Assembly (NCBI GenBank): GCA_020634855.1
Contig: JACKAU010000003.1
Coordinates: 682,001-746,000 of the forward strand
From: Anaerolineales bacterium
GTDB lineage: Bacteria; Chloroflexota; Anaerolineae; 4572-78; J111
DNA length: 64,000 nucleotides
Direction: 5' to 3'
A program made the position numbers and the translations under genes. The notes under the pieces are model-generated. The model was not told the origin of the DNA, made no database searches, and worked only from the letters and a program-made list of their open reading frames with translations. This document shows, piece by piece, positions 16,373 to 24,869 of the stretch; position 1 is the stretch's first letter, and the number at the start of each line of letters is the position of its first letter.

Positions 16373-16431
16373 TGGATGGATGGATGGATGGATGGATGGA
16401 TGGATGGATGGTTGGTTGGTTGGTTGGTTGG
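16373..16431. repeat. Compound tetranucleotide microsatellite (TGGA)9(TTGG)5
   Basis: Nine TGGA units (16373-16408) run into five TTGG units (16412-16431). On the minus strand this lies from about -17 to -75 relative to the acylphosphatase start codon. Slippage would change leader or promoter spacing of that gene. Confidence 0.9.
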
Positions 16432-16481
16432 TTTGATTTTAGTTACTATCCAACTAACAAACTAATCACCAATCGAACCCA

Positions 16482-17603
16482 CTATCGGTCAGCCGTCAGC
16501 CGTTGGCGGCCAAAAAAATCGATCATACGTTGGATAAAAAGCTGGTCGCTGTCGCCTTGAAGCGTGTGGGGTTGGCCGGGATATGTAAAACATTCTACTG
16601 TCTTACCTAGTGTTTGCAAATCATTGCACAGATCCAGCGACCATTGCAGCGGGACGGTGCCGTCGTTCTCACCGTGATGAATGCTCACGGGCGTGTCGAT
16701 CCGATCCAGGTAAAAAATCGGCGAGATACGGGCTAGGTCTTCGGTAGAAGTGTCGAGTTCCTCCTGCCCGCGAGCGCCGCCCGACCATTCCCGAATCTTC
16801 TCGAAGTTTTGCTTTTCGTCGCCGCTCATGGCGCCGTACAAAACAGCGGCTTGCAGGTCAGCGCCGACGGTGATGGTTCGCAAGGTAATGCCGCCGCCCA
16901 TACTGTGCCCCATCATACCAATAAACGATGCATCGGCCTGTTCCAATGGCCCCGGCTGGCCGGCCTGCGCTCGAACGATGGCGATCAGGTTGAGCGCATC
17001 GACGGCGTGGCTGACCCGGAAAAGTTCAGGGCCGGAGTCAGAAAGCGGCCAGTTGCGATAGTTGGGATGAAAAACCAGATAACCCGCCCGCGCTAGGGCG
17101 TCGGCGTAGCGCGTAGTGTAGGCCAAGGTGGTGTATTGATCCGGCGCGATGTAGCCGTGCATCACAATGGCGACGGGAAAGGGACCATCGCCGGTTGGGA
17201 CGTCCATAAAGCCATACAGGGTCAAGCCCTCGCTGGGGTAAGTGATCAAATAGCGGGTAAACGACTCGTTGCTGCCCATCGTCTCCACCATCTCGATCTC
17301 GCCGCCGCCGTAGCTGCGTTCGGCCAAATCGGCAATAGTCAGGCCGGCGTAAGGATCGGGGGTGGCCGTTGGCGTAGGGGTGTTGGTAGGCTGGGCAGTT
17401 GGCGTGTGGGTTGGCTGCAAGGTGGGGGAGTTCGTGGGTTCTGGGGTGGGAGAGTTGGTAGGTTGAGGCGTTGGGGTGTTGGCCGGCGAAGGCGTGAAGG
17501 TGGCGGTCGGCGCGATGGTGGTTGATTGGGCATTGCACCCACAAAGCAATAAACAAACGAGAAAAGCGGCAAATTTACTCAATCGTGTTTTTTGACCATC
17601 CAT
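16482..17603 (-). CDS. Alpha/beta hydrolase lipoprotein with Thr-Pro linker
   Basis: A 373-residue lipoprotein. ATG 17603 has GGAGG 6 nt upstream and opens a signal peptide ending LLLCGC. Then comes a Pro/Thr repeat linker (PTNSPTPEPTNS type) of ~60 residues, and an alpha/beta hydrolase domain of the dienelactone hydrolase/prolyl oligopeptidase type. The nucleophile elbow is GHSMGG, the acid is in GENDGTVP, and the His in GQPHTLQ. It should be an exported serine hydrolase tethered to the membrane; substrate unknown. The frame extends upstream to 17729 without support. Confidence 0.85.
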   Translation of the reverse strand: MDGQKTRLSKFAAFLVCLLLCGCNAQSTTIAPTATFTPSPANTPTPQPTNSPTPEPTNSPTLQPTHTPTAQPTNTPTPTATPDPYAGLTIADLAERSYGGGEIEMVETMGSNESFTRYLITYPSEGLTLYGFMDVPTGDGPFPVAIVMHGYIAPDQYTTLAYTTRYADALARAGYLVFHPNYRNWPLSDSGPELFRVSHAVDALNLIAIVRAQAGQPGPLEQADASFIGMMGHSMGGGITLRTITVGADLQAAVLYGAMSGDEKQNFEKIREWSGGARGQEELDTSTEDLARISPIFYLDRIDTPVSIHHGENDGTVPLQWSLDLCNDLQTLGKTVECFTYPGQPHTLQGDSDQLFIQRMIDFFGRQRLTADR

Positions 17604-17649
17604 AAATCCTCCACAATTTAGCATACTCATGTCGAATAAAAGCCGAAGT

Positions 17650-17737
17650 GTCAAAGTGAACTTTGACCTGGGCGTGAATGACTTGGAGCGTCGAAGGTTA
17701 CTTTGACCTGATCGTGAATGACAAAGCAAGCTTTGTC
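17650..17737. repeat. Three REP-like 18-bp palindromes
   Basis: Perfect GTCAAAGTGAACTTTGAC (17650-17667), imperfect GTCGAAGGTTACTTTGAC (17690-17707) and perfect GACAAAGCAAGCTTTGTC (17720-17737). Sequences between them are also duplicated (CTTTGACCTG..CGTGAATGAC). The third unit plus the following GCTCC recurs exactly at 24842-24859. They sit in the gap between the hydrolase and enolase genes. Confidence 0.75.
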
Positions 17738-17964
17738 GCTCCAGTAAATTTTCATTGTCGTTGCTGTTGTGGCGCTTCCGTCACACTCTCTTATCAACCG
17801 ACCCTCTTTTTTTACCACAAAGAACCTCCCGGTTACAAACCGACCCCTCTTTTTTATCACAAAAGGCCCATCAGTTTAAAACCACCCTATATTTTCATCA
17901 AAAACGTTGTATCAACAGAATTTATGGATGGAGCCTTTCTAATTGAGGTTACTCCCAATTTTGT
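17738..17964. other. Non-coding stretch with an imperfect direct repeat
   Basis: No convincing gene. A CCGACCC-CTC-poly(T)-CACAAA motif appears twice (around 17799-17822 and 17841-17864). An open frame on the plus strand here has no ribosome-binding site and biased composition, and is not taken as real. Confidence 0.4.
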
Positions 17965-17993
17965 TTGCCACATGCCGGACGTTGGACTATACT
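17965..17993 (+). promoter_or_regulatory. Sigma-70 promoter for enolase
   Basis: TTGCCA (17965-17970), 17-bp spacer, TATACT (17988-17993). Transcription would begin near 18000, giving a leader of about 175 nt before the enolase ATG. Confidence 0.6.
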
Positions 17994-18049
17994 AAGCAGG
18001 GTAACTATAGAACTGCCGTAACCGAGTCTCTTACAGTGGTAACAAGGGG

Positions 18050-18118
18050 GTGAGACCAGTCGGGTTGATAAAGTTAAAGTAAAGATTTATCTGCCGGCTG
18101 GTTTCACTCTCTTTTTTT
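18050..18118 (+). terminator. Intrinsic terminator-like hairpin inside the enolase leader
   Basis: GTGAGACCAGTCGG (18050-18063) pairs with CCGGCTGGTTTCAC (18094-18107) with two wobble positions, extended inside by GATAAA/TTTATC (18067-18072/18086-18091), and is followed by TCTC and seven T (18112-18118). It lies between the promoter at 17965 and the enolase start at 18176, with no other plus-strand gene upstream. An upstream GTCTC (18026-18030) could pair with GAGAC of the 5' arm as a competing structure. An attenuator or riboswitch is suggested. Confidence 0.55.
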
Positions 18119-18175
18119 GGGTTTCAAACTCAAAATGTATAGGTTAATACTAAATATAGAAAGAGGAGGCATTCC

Positions 18176-19465
18176 ATGAGTATTATTGAAGAAATCATCG
18201 GGCGAGAGATCCTCGACTCACGAGGCAACCCCACGGTTGAAGCGGAAGTTATTCTGGAAGACGGGGCAATTGGTCGAGCCGCCGTTCCTTCCGGGGCGTC
18301 AACGGGGATTCACGAAGCATTGGAACTGCGCGACGGCGACAGCGGTCGCTATCTGGGCAAAGGCGTTGAGCAAGCTGTTGAAAATATCAACGAAACCATT
18401 GCGCCGGCTCTGATTACGATGAGCGCCCTGACTCAAGAAGAGATCGACAGCTATATGCTCGATCTGGACGGTACGGAGAATAAAAGCAAGTTGGGGGCCA
18501 ATGCTATTTTGGCCGTGAGTCTGGCTGTGGCCAAGGCCGGCGCGGCCAGCACCGGCCAACCGCTCTATCGCTATCTGGGTGGGGTTAGCGCCAAAACGCT
18601 GCCCGTGCCGATGATGAACATTCTTAACGGCGGGGCGCATACCGGCTGGCAAACCACCGATTTTCAGGAATTTATGGTTATGCCGGTGGGGGCCGAAAGC
18701 TTCCGCGAAGGGCTACGCTGGGGCGCTGAAATTTATCACGCCCTCAAGAAAGTGCTAAAATCCAAAGGCTACAACACCAACACCGGCGACGAGGGTGGCT
18801 TTGCTCCAGCGCTCAAGCAAGGCAACAACGAAGCGCTGGATGTGATTATGCAGGCCATCAACGATGCCGGCTTCACCCCCGGCGATCAAATCAAAATCGC
18901 GCTTGACCCGGCCACGTCCGAACTCTATGAAGACGGCGCGTACACCCTGCGCATCGAAGGCAAGAAACTGTCAAGCGAAGATATGGTTAAGCTGTGGGCT
19001 AACTGGGTGGATAACTATCCTATTATCTCCATTGAAGACGGTTTGGCGGAAGATGACTGGGACGGCTGGGTAGCTCTGACAGAGACCCTCGGCGACAAGG
19101 TGCAATTGGTGGGTGATGACCTACTGGTGACTAACGTCAAGCGGTTGGAAAAAGCCATTGGCCTGGGCGCGTGCAACAGCATTTTGATCAAGCTCAACCA
19201 AATCGGCTCTCTAAGCGAAACTATCGCCGCCATCGAGATGGCGAAACGCGCCGGTATGACGGCGGTTATCTCCCACCGCTCCGGCGAAACCGAAGATACC
19301 ACCATCGCCGATCTGGCGGTGGCGATGAACGCCGGCCAGATTAAAACCGGCGCGCCCGCCCGCTCCGACCGCGTGGCCAAGTACAACCAACTGCTGCGCA
19401 TCGAAGAGGAATTGGACGTCGCTGCGGTTTACCCTGGTAACAGCGCTTTCTACAACGTTAGTTAG
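18176..19465 (+). CDS. eno: Enolase (phosphopyruvate hydratase)
   Basis: A 429-residue enolase, converting 2-phosphoglycerate to phosphoenolpyruvate in glycolysis. Family motifs are intact: SGASTGIHEALELRDGD, NPTVEAEVILEDG, the Mg-binding carboxylates in IALDPATSE, SIEDGLAEDDW and LVGDDLLVTN, the catalytic Lys in LIKLNQIG, and the signature AVISHRSGETEDTTIADLAV. AGAGGAGG lies 7 nt before the ATG. A (GTTT)7 tract starts at the stop codon, followed by a 15-bp hairpin and a strong terminator. The leader carries an intrinsic terminator hairpin, suggesting regulation by premature termination. Confidence 0.98.
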   Translation: MSIIEEIIGREILDSRGNPTVEAEVILEDGAIGRAAVPSGASTGIHEALELRDGDSGRYLGKGVEQAVENINETIAPALITMSALTQEEIDSYMLDLDGTENKSKLGANAILAVSLAVAKAGAASTGQPLYRYLGGVSAKTLPVPMMNILNGGAHTGWQTTDFQEFMVMPVGAESFREGLRWGAEIYHALKKVLKSKGYNTNTGDEGGFAPALKQGNNEALDVIMQAINDAGFTPGDQIKIALDPATSELYEDGAYTLRIEGKKLSSEDMVKLWANWVDNYPIISIEDGLAEDDWDGWVALTETLGDKVQLVGDDLLVTNVKRLEKAIGLGACNSILIKLNQIGSLSETIAAIEMAKRAGMTAVISHRSGETEDTTIADLAVAMNAGQIKTGAPARSDRVAKYNQLLRIEEELDVAAVYPGNSAFYNVS

Positions 19466-19492
19466 TTTGTTTGTTTGTTTGTTTGTTTGTTT
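19465..19492. repeat. Microsatellite (GTTT)7
   Basis: Seven perfect GTTT units beginning on the last base of the enolase stop codon. Confidence 0.9.
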
Positions 19493-19495
19493 GTG

Positions 19496-19528
19496 AAACC
19501 TCATAGGTTTTAGAAACCTATGAGGTTT
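19496..19528. repeat. Perfect 15-bp hairpin of the ARACCTNNNAGGTYT family
   Basis: AAACCTCATAGGTTT (19496-19510), TAG loop, AAACCTATGAGGTTT (19514-19528). Each arm is itself a 6-3-6 inverted repeat. Related inverted pairs occur at 34963-35058, 38380-38476 and 49680-49775. Confidence 0.85.
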
Positions 19529-19549
19529 GTCTTATGAGATTTGTCCTAT

Positions 19550-19586
19550 AAAAAAGGCTTCGAGAGTAACTCTCGAAGCCTTTTTT
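19550..19586. terminator. Strong intrinsic terminator after enolase
   Basis: AAAAAAGGCTTCGAGAGT / ACTCTCGAAGCCTTTTTT form a GC-containing stem of at least 12 bp flanked by A and T runs. It ends the enolase transcript upstream of the kinase promoter at 19595. Confidence 0.9.
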
Positions 19587-19594
19587 ACGCCTCG

Positions 19595-19623
19595 TTGACG
19601 CGTTCTGGTTGATCGAGTATACT
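19595..19623 (+). promoter_or_regulatory. Sigma-70 promoter for the PknK-like gene
   Basis: TTGACG (19595-19600), 17-bp spacer, TATACT (19618-19623), 67 nt before the start codon at 19691. Confidence 0.6.
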
Positions 19624-19690
19624 GGAATTCAGGCATCAGTTTAAGATCATCCTCACCATCTCAACTTTGTAACTGAGGTAACAAAAATAT

Positions 19691-22600
19691 ATGAACACCT
19701 CTACGGATGAACGGTACGTTTTAGAAAAGAAGTTAGGCGAAGGCGGCATGGGTGAAGTTTGGCTAGCCAAAGATACCCTGCTCAACCGTCCTGTTGCCGT
19801 AAAATTTCTTCAAGTCACTGAAAACGCCGTCTTCAAAGATCTATTTCTATCCGAAGCTCGTACCTTAGCCAGTTTGCAGCATCCAAACATTACCCTAATT
19901 TATGACGCCGTCTTTGAAGAGGACGGTAACCGCTTCTACATTATGATGGAATATGTGGAGGGTCAATCGCTAGGTGACTTGATTGCGGCAACGGACGGGC
20001 CGCTGCCGCAGGAAATGGTTGTCAATGTGACTCTCGGCATTTTGGAGGCGCTGCAATACGCCCACAAGCGCGGCATCGTTCATCGCGATATTAAACCGGA
20101 TAACGTCATCATTCAAAACAACCAGGTCAAACTGACTGATTTTGGCCTGGCAGCGCTGGTTTCGCTACTGGCCGAACAGCAGGAAGATTATGTTTTTGGC
20201 ACGCCGGCCTACATGCCGCCAGAGCAAATTGCCGGCGAAGGGATCGATGGTCGCACCGACCTTTATGCACTGGGAGTGACCTTGTTCGAGATGGTTACGG
20301 GGGGGCGTTTGCCTTTTGAACGCAGCAATCGACACGATCTGATGCTGGCGCATATCGAACAAGAGCCGCCTTCAGTGCGGAAATTTGAGCCGTCAACGCC
20401 GCTGATGCTAGAACGCATCATCGCCAAATTGTTGGCTAAACATCCCGATGATCGATATCCTTCAGCCGGAGTGGTGTTGGATCTATTTAAGTCGATCCAG
20501 GCTCGGCAAAAATTCACCCAACGCTCGATGCAATTGCTCGATCCGGAAGCTAAACCGCTGCTAGGTCGTGACGATGAACTGGCCGTCATCGAGGCAGTTT
20601 GGCAAAAAACGCGACAAACCAACCGGCCCCAACTGCTGGTTGTTCAGGGAGAAACGGGGGCCGGTAAAAGCCGGCTCATCGCCGAATTTTTGGGTAATCA
20701 GATTATAGACCGGGGGCTGGTGGCGGTAGCCGGCCAGTGCGATGAACTAGGCGACCCTTATGCTCCCTTTGGTCAGATTTTGGCCACCATTTTTGATGAG
20801 GGGCTGGTCAGTCCCTCATCGATTGAAAGTAAGCTAGAAACAGTAACTGACCAAATCCCCAGTCTGGCGCCCTTGCTCAATATCGAACCCGCGCCCCCGC
20901 CCACCGATAAGCCGGAAGCTATGCGCGGCGGGTTGTGGAAAACGCTCAGCGACCGGGTCCCTAGCGAAGAACTCAAGCTCCAGGCAAAATCTCAATGGCA
21001 ATTTTTTGATACGATAGCCGACATTTTTGTGGAACTTGGCCCCACCACCCTATTTCTGGATAACGCCGAGCTTCTGGATGAATCGAGCGCGGCGCTGCTG
21101 CGTTATTTGGTCCGGCAGGCTAGCTGCCCGCTGTTAATCATCGCCGAATATACTGACAGCCCCCTATCTAACGCCTGGCTCGACAGTCTGGCAGATAATG
21201 AGAAAATAATCATCGCCCTCAAGCCGCTACCGGGAACCTTAATTCAAGATTATCTGACCGGCTATCTGGGCCAGCCCGTTTCCAAAGCCATCGCTAACAT
21301 TGTAGAGAAACGCGCCAGGGGATTGCCATTTTATATTGAAGAGACCACCCGCCAACTCATCGACTCCGGTGATTTTTATCTCAGCGAGGAAGGCGATTGG
21401 CGCTATAAGCCGCCGGACGATAGCCGTTCCTTTTCGCAAGAGTTGGTGTCACCTTTTTTAATCAACGCCTTAACCCGCCGTTTGGAGAAAATTTCAGACG
21501 AGAGCCGGCAGTTGCTGGCTCTGGCTGCCTTGCTAGAACCGGAGCCGGAGTTCAATTTTGATATTTGGCTTGAACTGTTGGGGGGACCGGCGGAAACTGC
21601 ACCGGCCCAGGCCGCGCTAGATGAAGCGCTCCAACGGCGTCTGCTGCGAGATTTAGGTGATAACCAATACGCCTTTCGACCCGCCGATGTAGCCGTGGCT
21701 CTGGCCCAAACCATCCCTGAGGCCGAACGGCGCAAACTACATCGTCAAATTGCCCAAATCTTGATCGACAAACAGCACGAGCCCATTTTAATTGGCTATC
21801 ACTTGGAACAAGGCGGACAAGCCACCGAATCGGCCCATTACTTAGAGGCCGCCGGGGCCAAAGCCGCTGCCGCTAACGCCATTAATCAGGCCATCGATTG
21901 CTATCGCCGAGCGGTTGAGCTGGTTGAGACGTGGCCGGGCTATATGGCGCTGGGCAACCTTTATCGGCAGCAAGGCCATTGGGCCGAGTCGCTCAATGCC
22001 TCGCAGCGAGCGTTAGAATTAGCGCGGGCCGCCAAAGATATCGAGCAAGAGGCGCAAAGCCTCAACGATATGGTCTTTTCTTCATGGCTATCAGACCAAT
22101 ACCAACCGGCGGCGGAATTGGCCTCGGCGGTATTAAAACTGAACGGCGTTTCACCGACAGAGCGGGGCGCGGCGCAGTCGCACCTGGGTATGATCTCCTG
22201 GCTGCTGGGCCATCTGCCCGAAGCGGAAACTTGGAGCCGTAAAGCCGTCGAACTGTTGGCCACCAATGATGATGATACTCGACTGGCGGAAGCTTACAAT
22301 CATCTGGGATTGGTTCTCTATGTCAAAGGTCAGTTTGCCGAGGCGACGCGGGTGACGGAGCAGTCGCTGGCGATTCGGCGCAAATTGGGCAGCCATTGGG
22401 GCGAAGGCCACAGCCTGGTCACCTTAGCCCAAATCGCGGTGGATCAAGGTGATTTTGAGGCGGCTGCCGCCGCCTTGACCAAAGCGCAGGTGTTGTTCGA
22501 GACGATCAACAGCGGCGACGGTTTAATGGTTGTCTATGCTGAGCAGGGCCGGACTTTGCTGCGGCAAAACCAAGCCGCGGCTGCCCTGCCCTTGCTGGAA

Positions 22601-23008
22601 AAAGCGCTCAACCTGGCTCAAGCAATCGGCCGGCAAATCGCCTCCGGCCGGGGTGATATGCACCTGTTAATTGCGGAAGCTCACCTGGCTCTGGACAGAA
22701 TTGAGCCGGCCGAACAGTCTGCCGAAACTGGCCTGAATCTGGTCACAGCGGTTCGAGCTCGCATTCAAGTGGCTTGGGGATGGGCCGTCTTGGCTCAAAT
22801 TTATGCCGCTCAGAGAAAAGTGGATGCCGCCGGAGGAATGTATAAGAAAGCGTTAGACCTGTTCAAACAGATCGAGACGCCGGCCGGACTGCTGCGCACA
22901 AAACTGGCCTATGCCCGTTTTCTGGCCGACCAAACCGAAACCCAACTGGCCACCCAACTGGAGCAAGAAACCCGTGAGGCCGCGGCTAAGATCGGGTTAT
23001 TTTTATAA
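19691..23008 (+). CDS. PknK-like Ser/Thr protein kinase with AAA/STAND ATPase and TPR repeats
   Basis: A 1105-residue signalling protein. Residues ~9-270 are a Hanks-type kinase: Gly loop KLGEGGMGEVW, VAVKFL lysine, VHRDIKPDN catalytic loop, LTDFGLA, and a P+1 segment AYMPPEQ. A STAND/AAA-like ATPase follows with Walker A QGETGAGKS (~residue 319) and a hydrophobic LFLDNAE Walker-B-like strand. From ~residue 720 there are multiple TPR-like helical repeats (YMALGNLYRQQGHW, AEAYNHLGLVLYVKGQF). The arrangement matches the PknK family, where the kinase is coupled to nucleotide-driven oligomerisation and partner binding. No TM segment, so cytoplasmic. It stands alone between a promoter and malQ. 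Confidence 0.9.
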   Translation: MNTSTDERYVLEKKLGEGGMGEVWLAKDTLLNRPVAVKFLQVTENAVFKDLFLSEARTLASLQHPNITLIYDAVFEEDGNRFYIMMEYVEGQSLGDLIAATDGPLPQEMVVNVTLGILEALQYAHKRGIVHRDIKPDNVIIQNNQVKLTDFGLAALVSLLAEQQEDYVFGTPAYMPPEQIAGEGIDGRTDLYALGVTLFEMVTGGRLPFERSNRHDLMLAHIEQEPPSVRKFEPSTPLMLERIIAKLLAKHPDDRYPSAGVVLDLFKSIQARQKFTQRSMQLLDPEAKPLLGRDDELAVIEAVWQKTRQTNRPQLLVVQGETGAGKSRLIAEFLGNQIIDRGLVAVAGQCDELGDPYAPFGQILATIFDEGLVSPSSIESKLETVTDQIPSLAPLLNIEPAPPPTDKPEAMRGGLWKTLSDRVPSEELKLQAKSQWQFFDTIADIFVELGPTTLFLDNAELLDESSAALLRYLVRQASCPLLIIAEYTDSPLSNAWLDSLADNEKIIIALKPLPGTLIQDYLTGYLGQPVSKAIANIVEKRARGLPFYIEETTRQLIDSGDFYLSEEGDWRYKPPDDSRSFSQELVSPFLINALTRRLEKISDESRQLLALAALLEPEPEFNFDIWLELLGGPAETAPAQAALDEALQRRLLRDLGDNQYAFRPADVAVALAQTIPEAERRKLHRQIAQILIDKQHEPILIGYHLEQGGQATESAHYLEAAGAKAAAANAINQAIDCYRRAVELVETWPGYMALGNLYRQQGHWAESLNASQRALELARAAKDIEQEAQSLNDMVFSSWLSDQYQPAAELASAVLKLNGVSPTERGAAQSHLGMISWLLGHLPEAETWSRKAVELLATNDDDTRLAEAYNHLGLVLYVKGQFAEATRVTEQSLAIRRKLGSHWGEGHSLVTLAQIAVDQGDFEAAAAALTKAQVLFETINSGDGLMVVYAEQGRTLLRQNQAAAALPLLEKALNLAQAIGRQIASGRGDMHLLIAEAHLALDRIEPAEQSAETGLNLVTAVRARIQVAWGWAVLAQIYAAQRKVDAAGGMYKKALDLFKQIETPAGLLRTKLAYARFLADQTETQLATQLEQETREAAAKIGLFL

Positions 23009-23156
23009 AACTTTGATCTAAGTTCAGATCTGGATCAAAATCTCATAACTCTTTTCAGGTCTAACCTACGAACAGTGCCTCATGTTGTCACCTGGCGTGT
23101 TTAGCGTTAATATTCCCACGTGTTGATTTTACATATAAATAGAGGGAGAAGCATTT

Positions 23157-24737
23157 ATGGAAATTGTTCGCTCCAGTGGTATTTTGTTGCATCCAACGTC
23201 TCTGCCCGGACCGCACGGCATCGGCGATTTGGGTGACGCGGCTTATCAGTTTGTCGATTATTTGGTAGAGGCCAAACAAACGTTGTGGCAGGTGCTGCCG
23301 CTTGGCCCCACCGGCTACGGCGACTCGCCTTACGCTTCGTTTTCCACCTTTGCGGGTAACCCCCTGCTGATCAATCTGAATAAATTGGTGGAACAGGGCG
23401 ATTTGACTCAGGAAGATATCGCCGATGTGCCGGATTTCCCCGTCGATCAGGTCGATTTCGGCTGGGTCATCTATTGGAAAATTCCTTTACTGGAAAAAGC
23501 AGCCAAAAACTTTATCGAATTGGCTGACCCGGCCCGTAAAAGCGATTTTGACGCTTTTTGTCAGGAGCAGGATGTTTGGCTTGACGACTACGCCTTATTT
23601 ATGGCGGTCAAAGAGCATTTCGATGCTAAGGCCAAAGAGGAAGAGGTCTTTGGGGCCATGTGGAGCAACTATTGGGATAAGGATATTGCCCTGCGGCAGC
23701 CGGCCGCCATCGAGCGATGGCATAAAAAGGAAGCTGAGGCCATTGCCATCCACAAAGTGCTGCAATATTATTTCTTCCAGCAGTGGAGCCAACTGCGCCA
23801 ATATGCCAATGATAACGGCATCAAAATCATCGGCGACATTCCGATTTTTGTGGCGCCCGATAGCGTCGATGTTTGGGCTAACCCGAGCAAATTCTTCCTG
23901 GACGATCAAGGGCAGCCGACCGTTGTGGCCGGCGTCCCGCCTGATTACTTCAGCGCAACCGGCCAATTGTGGGGCAACCCGCTTTACCGCTGGGACGCGA
24001 TGGCTGAAAATGGGTTTCAGTGGTGGATCGACCGGATTCGCTCGACCTTAAATGTGGTCGATATCATTCGCATCGACCATTTCAGAGGCTTTGAGGCGTA
24101 TTGGGAAATTCCGGCCGACGAAGAAACGGCGATTAATGGCCAGTGGATTAAAGCACCGGGGGAGGAGTTGTTCAACGCGGTCAAGCAAGCGCTGGGTATC
24201 CTGCCCATCCTGGCCGAGGATTTAGGAGTGATCACAAAAGAAGTCGAAGCGTTACGCGATGAATTCAACTTCCCCGGAATGAAGGTGTTGCAGTTCGCTT
24301 TCGATGCCAAAGAGGCGGGGAGTTTAAATGCCGCGAACCTCTTTTTGCCGCATAATTATGGCCGCAACTGCGTAGTGTACACCGGTACCCACGATAATGA
24401 CACCACCACCAGTTGGTACCAGGAGCGCACCGACGAAGAAAAGGATTTAATCCGGCGCTATCTGGGCCGGCCCGATGATGATATTGCCTGGGATTTTATT
24501 CGCCTGGCGCTGTCCTCGGTGGCCAGGATGGCGGTTATTCCGATGCAAGATCTTTTTAGCTTAGGCTCTGAAGCCCGCATGAACACCCCTTCGGTTTTGG
24601 GCGGCAACTGGTCCTGGCGTTATCGCGAGGAAAATTTGGACGAATTTACGGCTATTCGCCTGAGAGACTTAACCACACTCTACGGTCGAGACCCTGATCT
24701 GTGGAAAAAAGGTGAAGCGGCTGAGGGTGATGATTAA
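23157..24737 (+). CDS. malQ: 4-alpha-glucanotransferase (amylomaltase, GH77)
   Basis: A 526-residue GH77 enzyme transferring maltosyl/glucan segments between alpha-1,4-glucans in glycogen or maltodextrin metabolism. The N-terminus SSGILLHPTSLPGPHGIGDLG is diagnostic. The catalytic nucleophile Asp lies in IRIDHFRGFE (~residue 306), the acid/base Glu in LAEDLG (~354), and the third carboxylate in GTHDNDTT (~412). GGGAGAAG precedes the ATG. An inverted repeat follows the stop codon. No other glycogen genes are in the window. Confidence 0.97.
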   Translation: MEIVRSSGILLHPTSLPGPHGIGDLGDAAYQFVDYLVEAKQTLWQVLPLGPTGYGDSPYASFSTFAGNPLLINLNKLVEQGDLTQEDIADVPDFPVDQVDFGWVIYWKIPLLEKAAKNFIELADPARKSDFDAFCQEQDVWLDDYALFMAVKEHFDAKAKEEEVFGAMWSNYWDKDIALRQPAAIERWHKKEAEAIAIHKVLQYYFFQQWSQLRQYANDNGIKIIGDIPIFVAPDSVDVWANPSKFFLDDQGQPTVVAGVPPDYFSATGQLWGNPLYRWDAMAENGFQWWIDRIRSTLNVVDIIRIDHFRGFEAYWEIPADEETAINGQWIKAPGEELFNAVKQALGILPILAEDLGVITKEVEALRDEFNFPGMKVLQFAFDAKEAGSLNAANLFLPHNYGRNCVVYTGTHDNDTTTSWYQERTDEEKDLIRRYLGRPDDDIAWDFIRLALSSVARMAVIPMQDLFSLGSEARMNTPSVLGGNWSWRYREENLDEFTAIRLRDLTTLYGRDPDLWKKGEAAEGDD

Positions 24738-24763
24738 TTTCACCCCGTCATAATTTATTCTGC

Positions 24764-24794
24764 GGGTAGACGAGGGCAATGCCCTCATCTACCC
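24764..24794. terminator. Stem-loop after malQ
   Basis: GGGTAGACGAGGGC (24764-24777) and GCCCTCATCTACCC (24781-24794) pair over 14 bp with one mismatch and an AAT loop, followed by AAAATTTC. A probable transcription end between convergent genes. Confidence 0.6.
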
Positions 24795-24816
24795 AAAATT
24801 TCGTTATGGTTGGAGT

Positions 24817-24859
24817 ATCAAAGCGTGCTTTGATCGAGCTTGACAAAGCAAGCTTTGTC
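24817..24859. repeat. Two REP-like 18-bp palindromes
   Basis: ATCAAAGCGTGCTTTGAT (24817-24834) and GACAAAGCAAGCTTTGTC (24842-24859), both perfect inverted repeats with a 2-nt centre. The second is identical to 17720-17737, including the following GCTCC. Confidence 0.75.
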
Positions 24860-24869
24860 GCTCCGATCC

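Noticed and set aside
17678..17995. Plus-strand gene in the hydrolase-enolase gap
   Set aside because: The open frame runs through REP-like palindromes and poly-T tracts, has no ribosome-binding site and no family features.
18000..18050. Fluoride riboswitch upstream of enolase
   Set aside because: The GGNGAUG...CGCC pseudoknot core expected for the crcB motif is not visible.
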